From contig JAUVRU010000116.1 of assembly GCA_030597485.1 (NCBI GenBank), forward strand, positions 1 through 6,826: DNA of 6,826 bases, given 5' to 3'. The stretch comes from Anaerolineae bacterium (lineage in GTDB: Bacteria; Chloroflexota; Anaerolineae; 4572-78; NAK82). Made by a program: the position numbers and the translations under genes. Each line of letters starts with the position of its first letter. Within the stretch, counting starts at the first letter, position 1. Of this stretch, positions 6,740 through 6,826 are shown piece by piece. Under the pieces are notes generated by a model. It searched no databases. It was not told the DNA's origin and was given only the letters and a program-made list of their open reading frames with translations.

Positions 6740-6786
6740 GTGTTAGATGCACACTAGACAGATATTAGAGTTGTGTTAGAGGGTGG
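6740..6786. promoter_or_regulatory. Candidate operator: four TTAGA repeats at exact 11-bp spacing
   Basis: On the plus strand TTAGA starts at 6743, CTAGA at 6754, TTAGA at 6765 and TTAGA at 6776, every one 11 bases from the next. The first and fourth copies extend to GTGTTAGA, 33 bp apart. Direct repeats with an 11-bp period place the same face of the helix toward a protein and are the usual layout of binding sites for OmpR/PhoB-family response regulators. They lie between the candidate promoter and the first ORF of the dnaK unit. The regulator itself is not in the window. Confidence 0.45.
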
Positions 6787-6792
6787 CTGCAG

Positions 6793-6822
6793 AGTATAGA
6801 GCATCCACCACCAAGGCACCAA
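6793..6822 (-). promoter_or_regulatory. Candidate promoter of the cysteine-rich ORFs and dnaK
   Basis: On the minus strand TATACT (6793-6798) matches the -10 consensus in five of six positions, with TTGGTG (6817-6822) 18 bp upstream as a weak -35. The -35 falls in an octamer repeat. Transcription would start near 6786, just before the phased TTAGA repeats, which would then sit in the leader. A weaker alternative -10, TAATAT at 6762-6767, would put the repeats over the promoter instead. Confidence 0.35.
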
Positions 6823-6826
6823 GACA
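6809..6826 (+). repeat. Octamer repeat CACCAAGR, cut by the window edge
   Basis: CACCAAGG (6809-6816) is followed directly by CACCAAGA (6817-6824) and the start of a further unit (CA). Only two full copies are visible; the array probably continues beyond the window. It is a different repeat family from the heptamers on the left. Confidence 0.5.

Noticed and set aside
6397..6826. A CIRCE (HrcA) or HAIR (HspR) operator upstream of dnaK
   Set aside because: Neither the TTAGCACTC-N9-GAGTGCTAA pattern nor CTTGAGT-N7-ACTCAAG is present; only the TTAGA-phased direct repeats were found.

Overview
The window carries a compact, bacterial, fairly GC-rich chromosomal segment in which every supported gene lies on the minus strand, so it reads from right (6826) to left (1). 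No gene is a firm taxonomic marker. Several traits fit a Chloroflexota (Anaerolineae-like) bacterium: a heptamer CAGTAG-type array, the CACCAAGR octamer repeat at the edge, terminator hairpins built on GAAACCC/GGGTTTC, and the set of gene families. That assignment is an inference from general familiarity, not from a search.

Right block (6826 to about 4420): a candidate promoter and a set of 11-bp phased TTAGA repeats, then a three-gene unit. It starts with a 40-residue cysteine-rich small ORF, continues with a 74-residue cysteine-rich ORF that overlaps it by ATGA, and ends with dnaK (Hsp70), which overlaps the second ORF by 13 nt and has its Shine-Dalgarno inside it. A perfect 15-bp hairpin closes the unit about 20 nt after dnaK. 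No grpE, dnaJ or CIRCE operator is present.

Middle gap (4091-4479): besides the dnaK hairpin it holds a 153-bp imperfect inverted-repeat element bracketed by an 8-bp direct repeat, which looks like a MITE-type insertion. A candidate promoter for the next genes follows.

Left block (4090 to 1): a tightly packed series made of a membrane zinc metallopeptidase (YugP type), a lipoprotein HtrA/DegP-like serine protease with one PDZ domain, gatC, gatA and, after a 158-nt repeat-filled gap, the first 37 codons of a GalU-like nucleotidyltransferase. Gaps of 5-6 nt and an ATGA overlap suggest that the peptidase, htrA, gatC and gatA form one operon. It combines two surface/membrane protein quality-control enzymes with two subunits of the tRNA-dependent amidotransferase; gatB is not in the window.

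The gatA-galU junction contains two heptamer arrays facing each other. One runs into gatA and supplies its last eight codons and its stop. The most unusual items are the hidden cysteine-rich pair before dnaK, the phased repeats upstream of it, the MITE-like element, and the heptamer array that has become the end of gatA.
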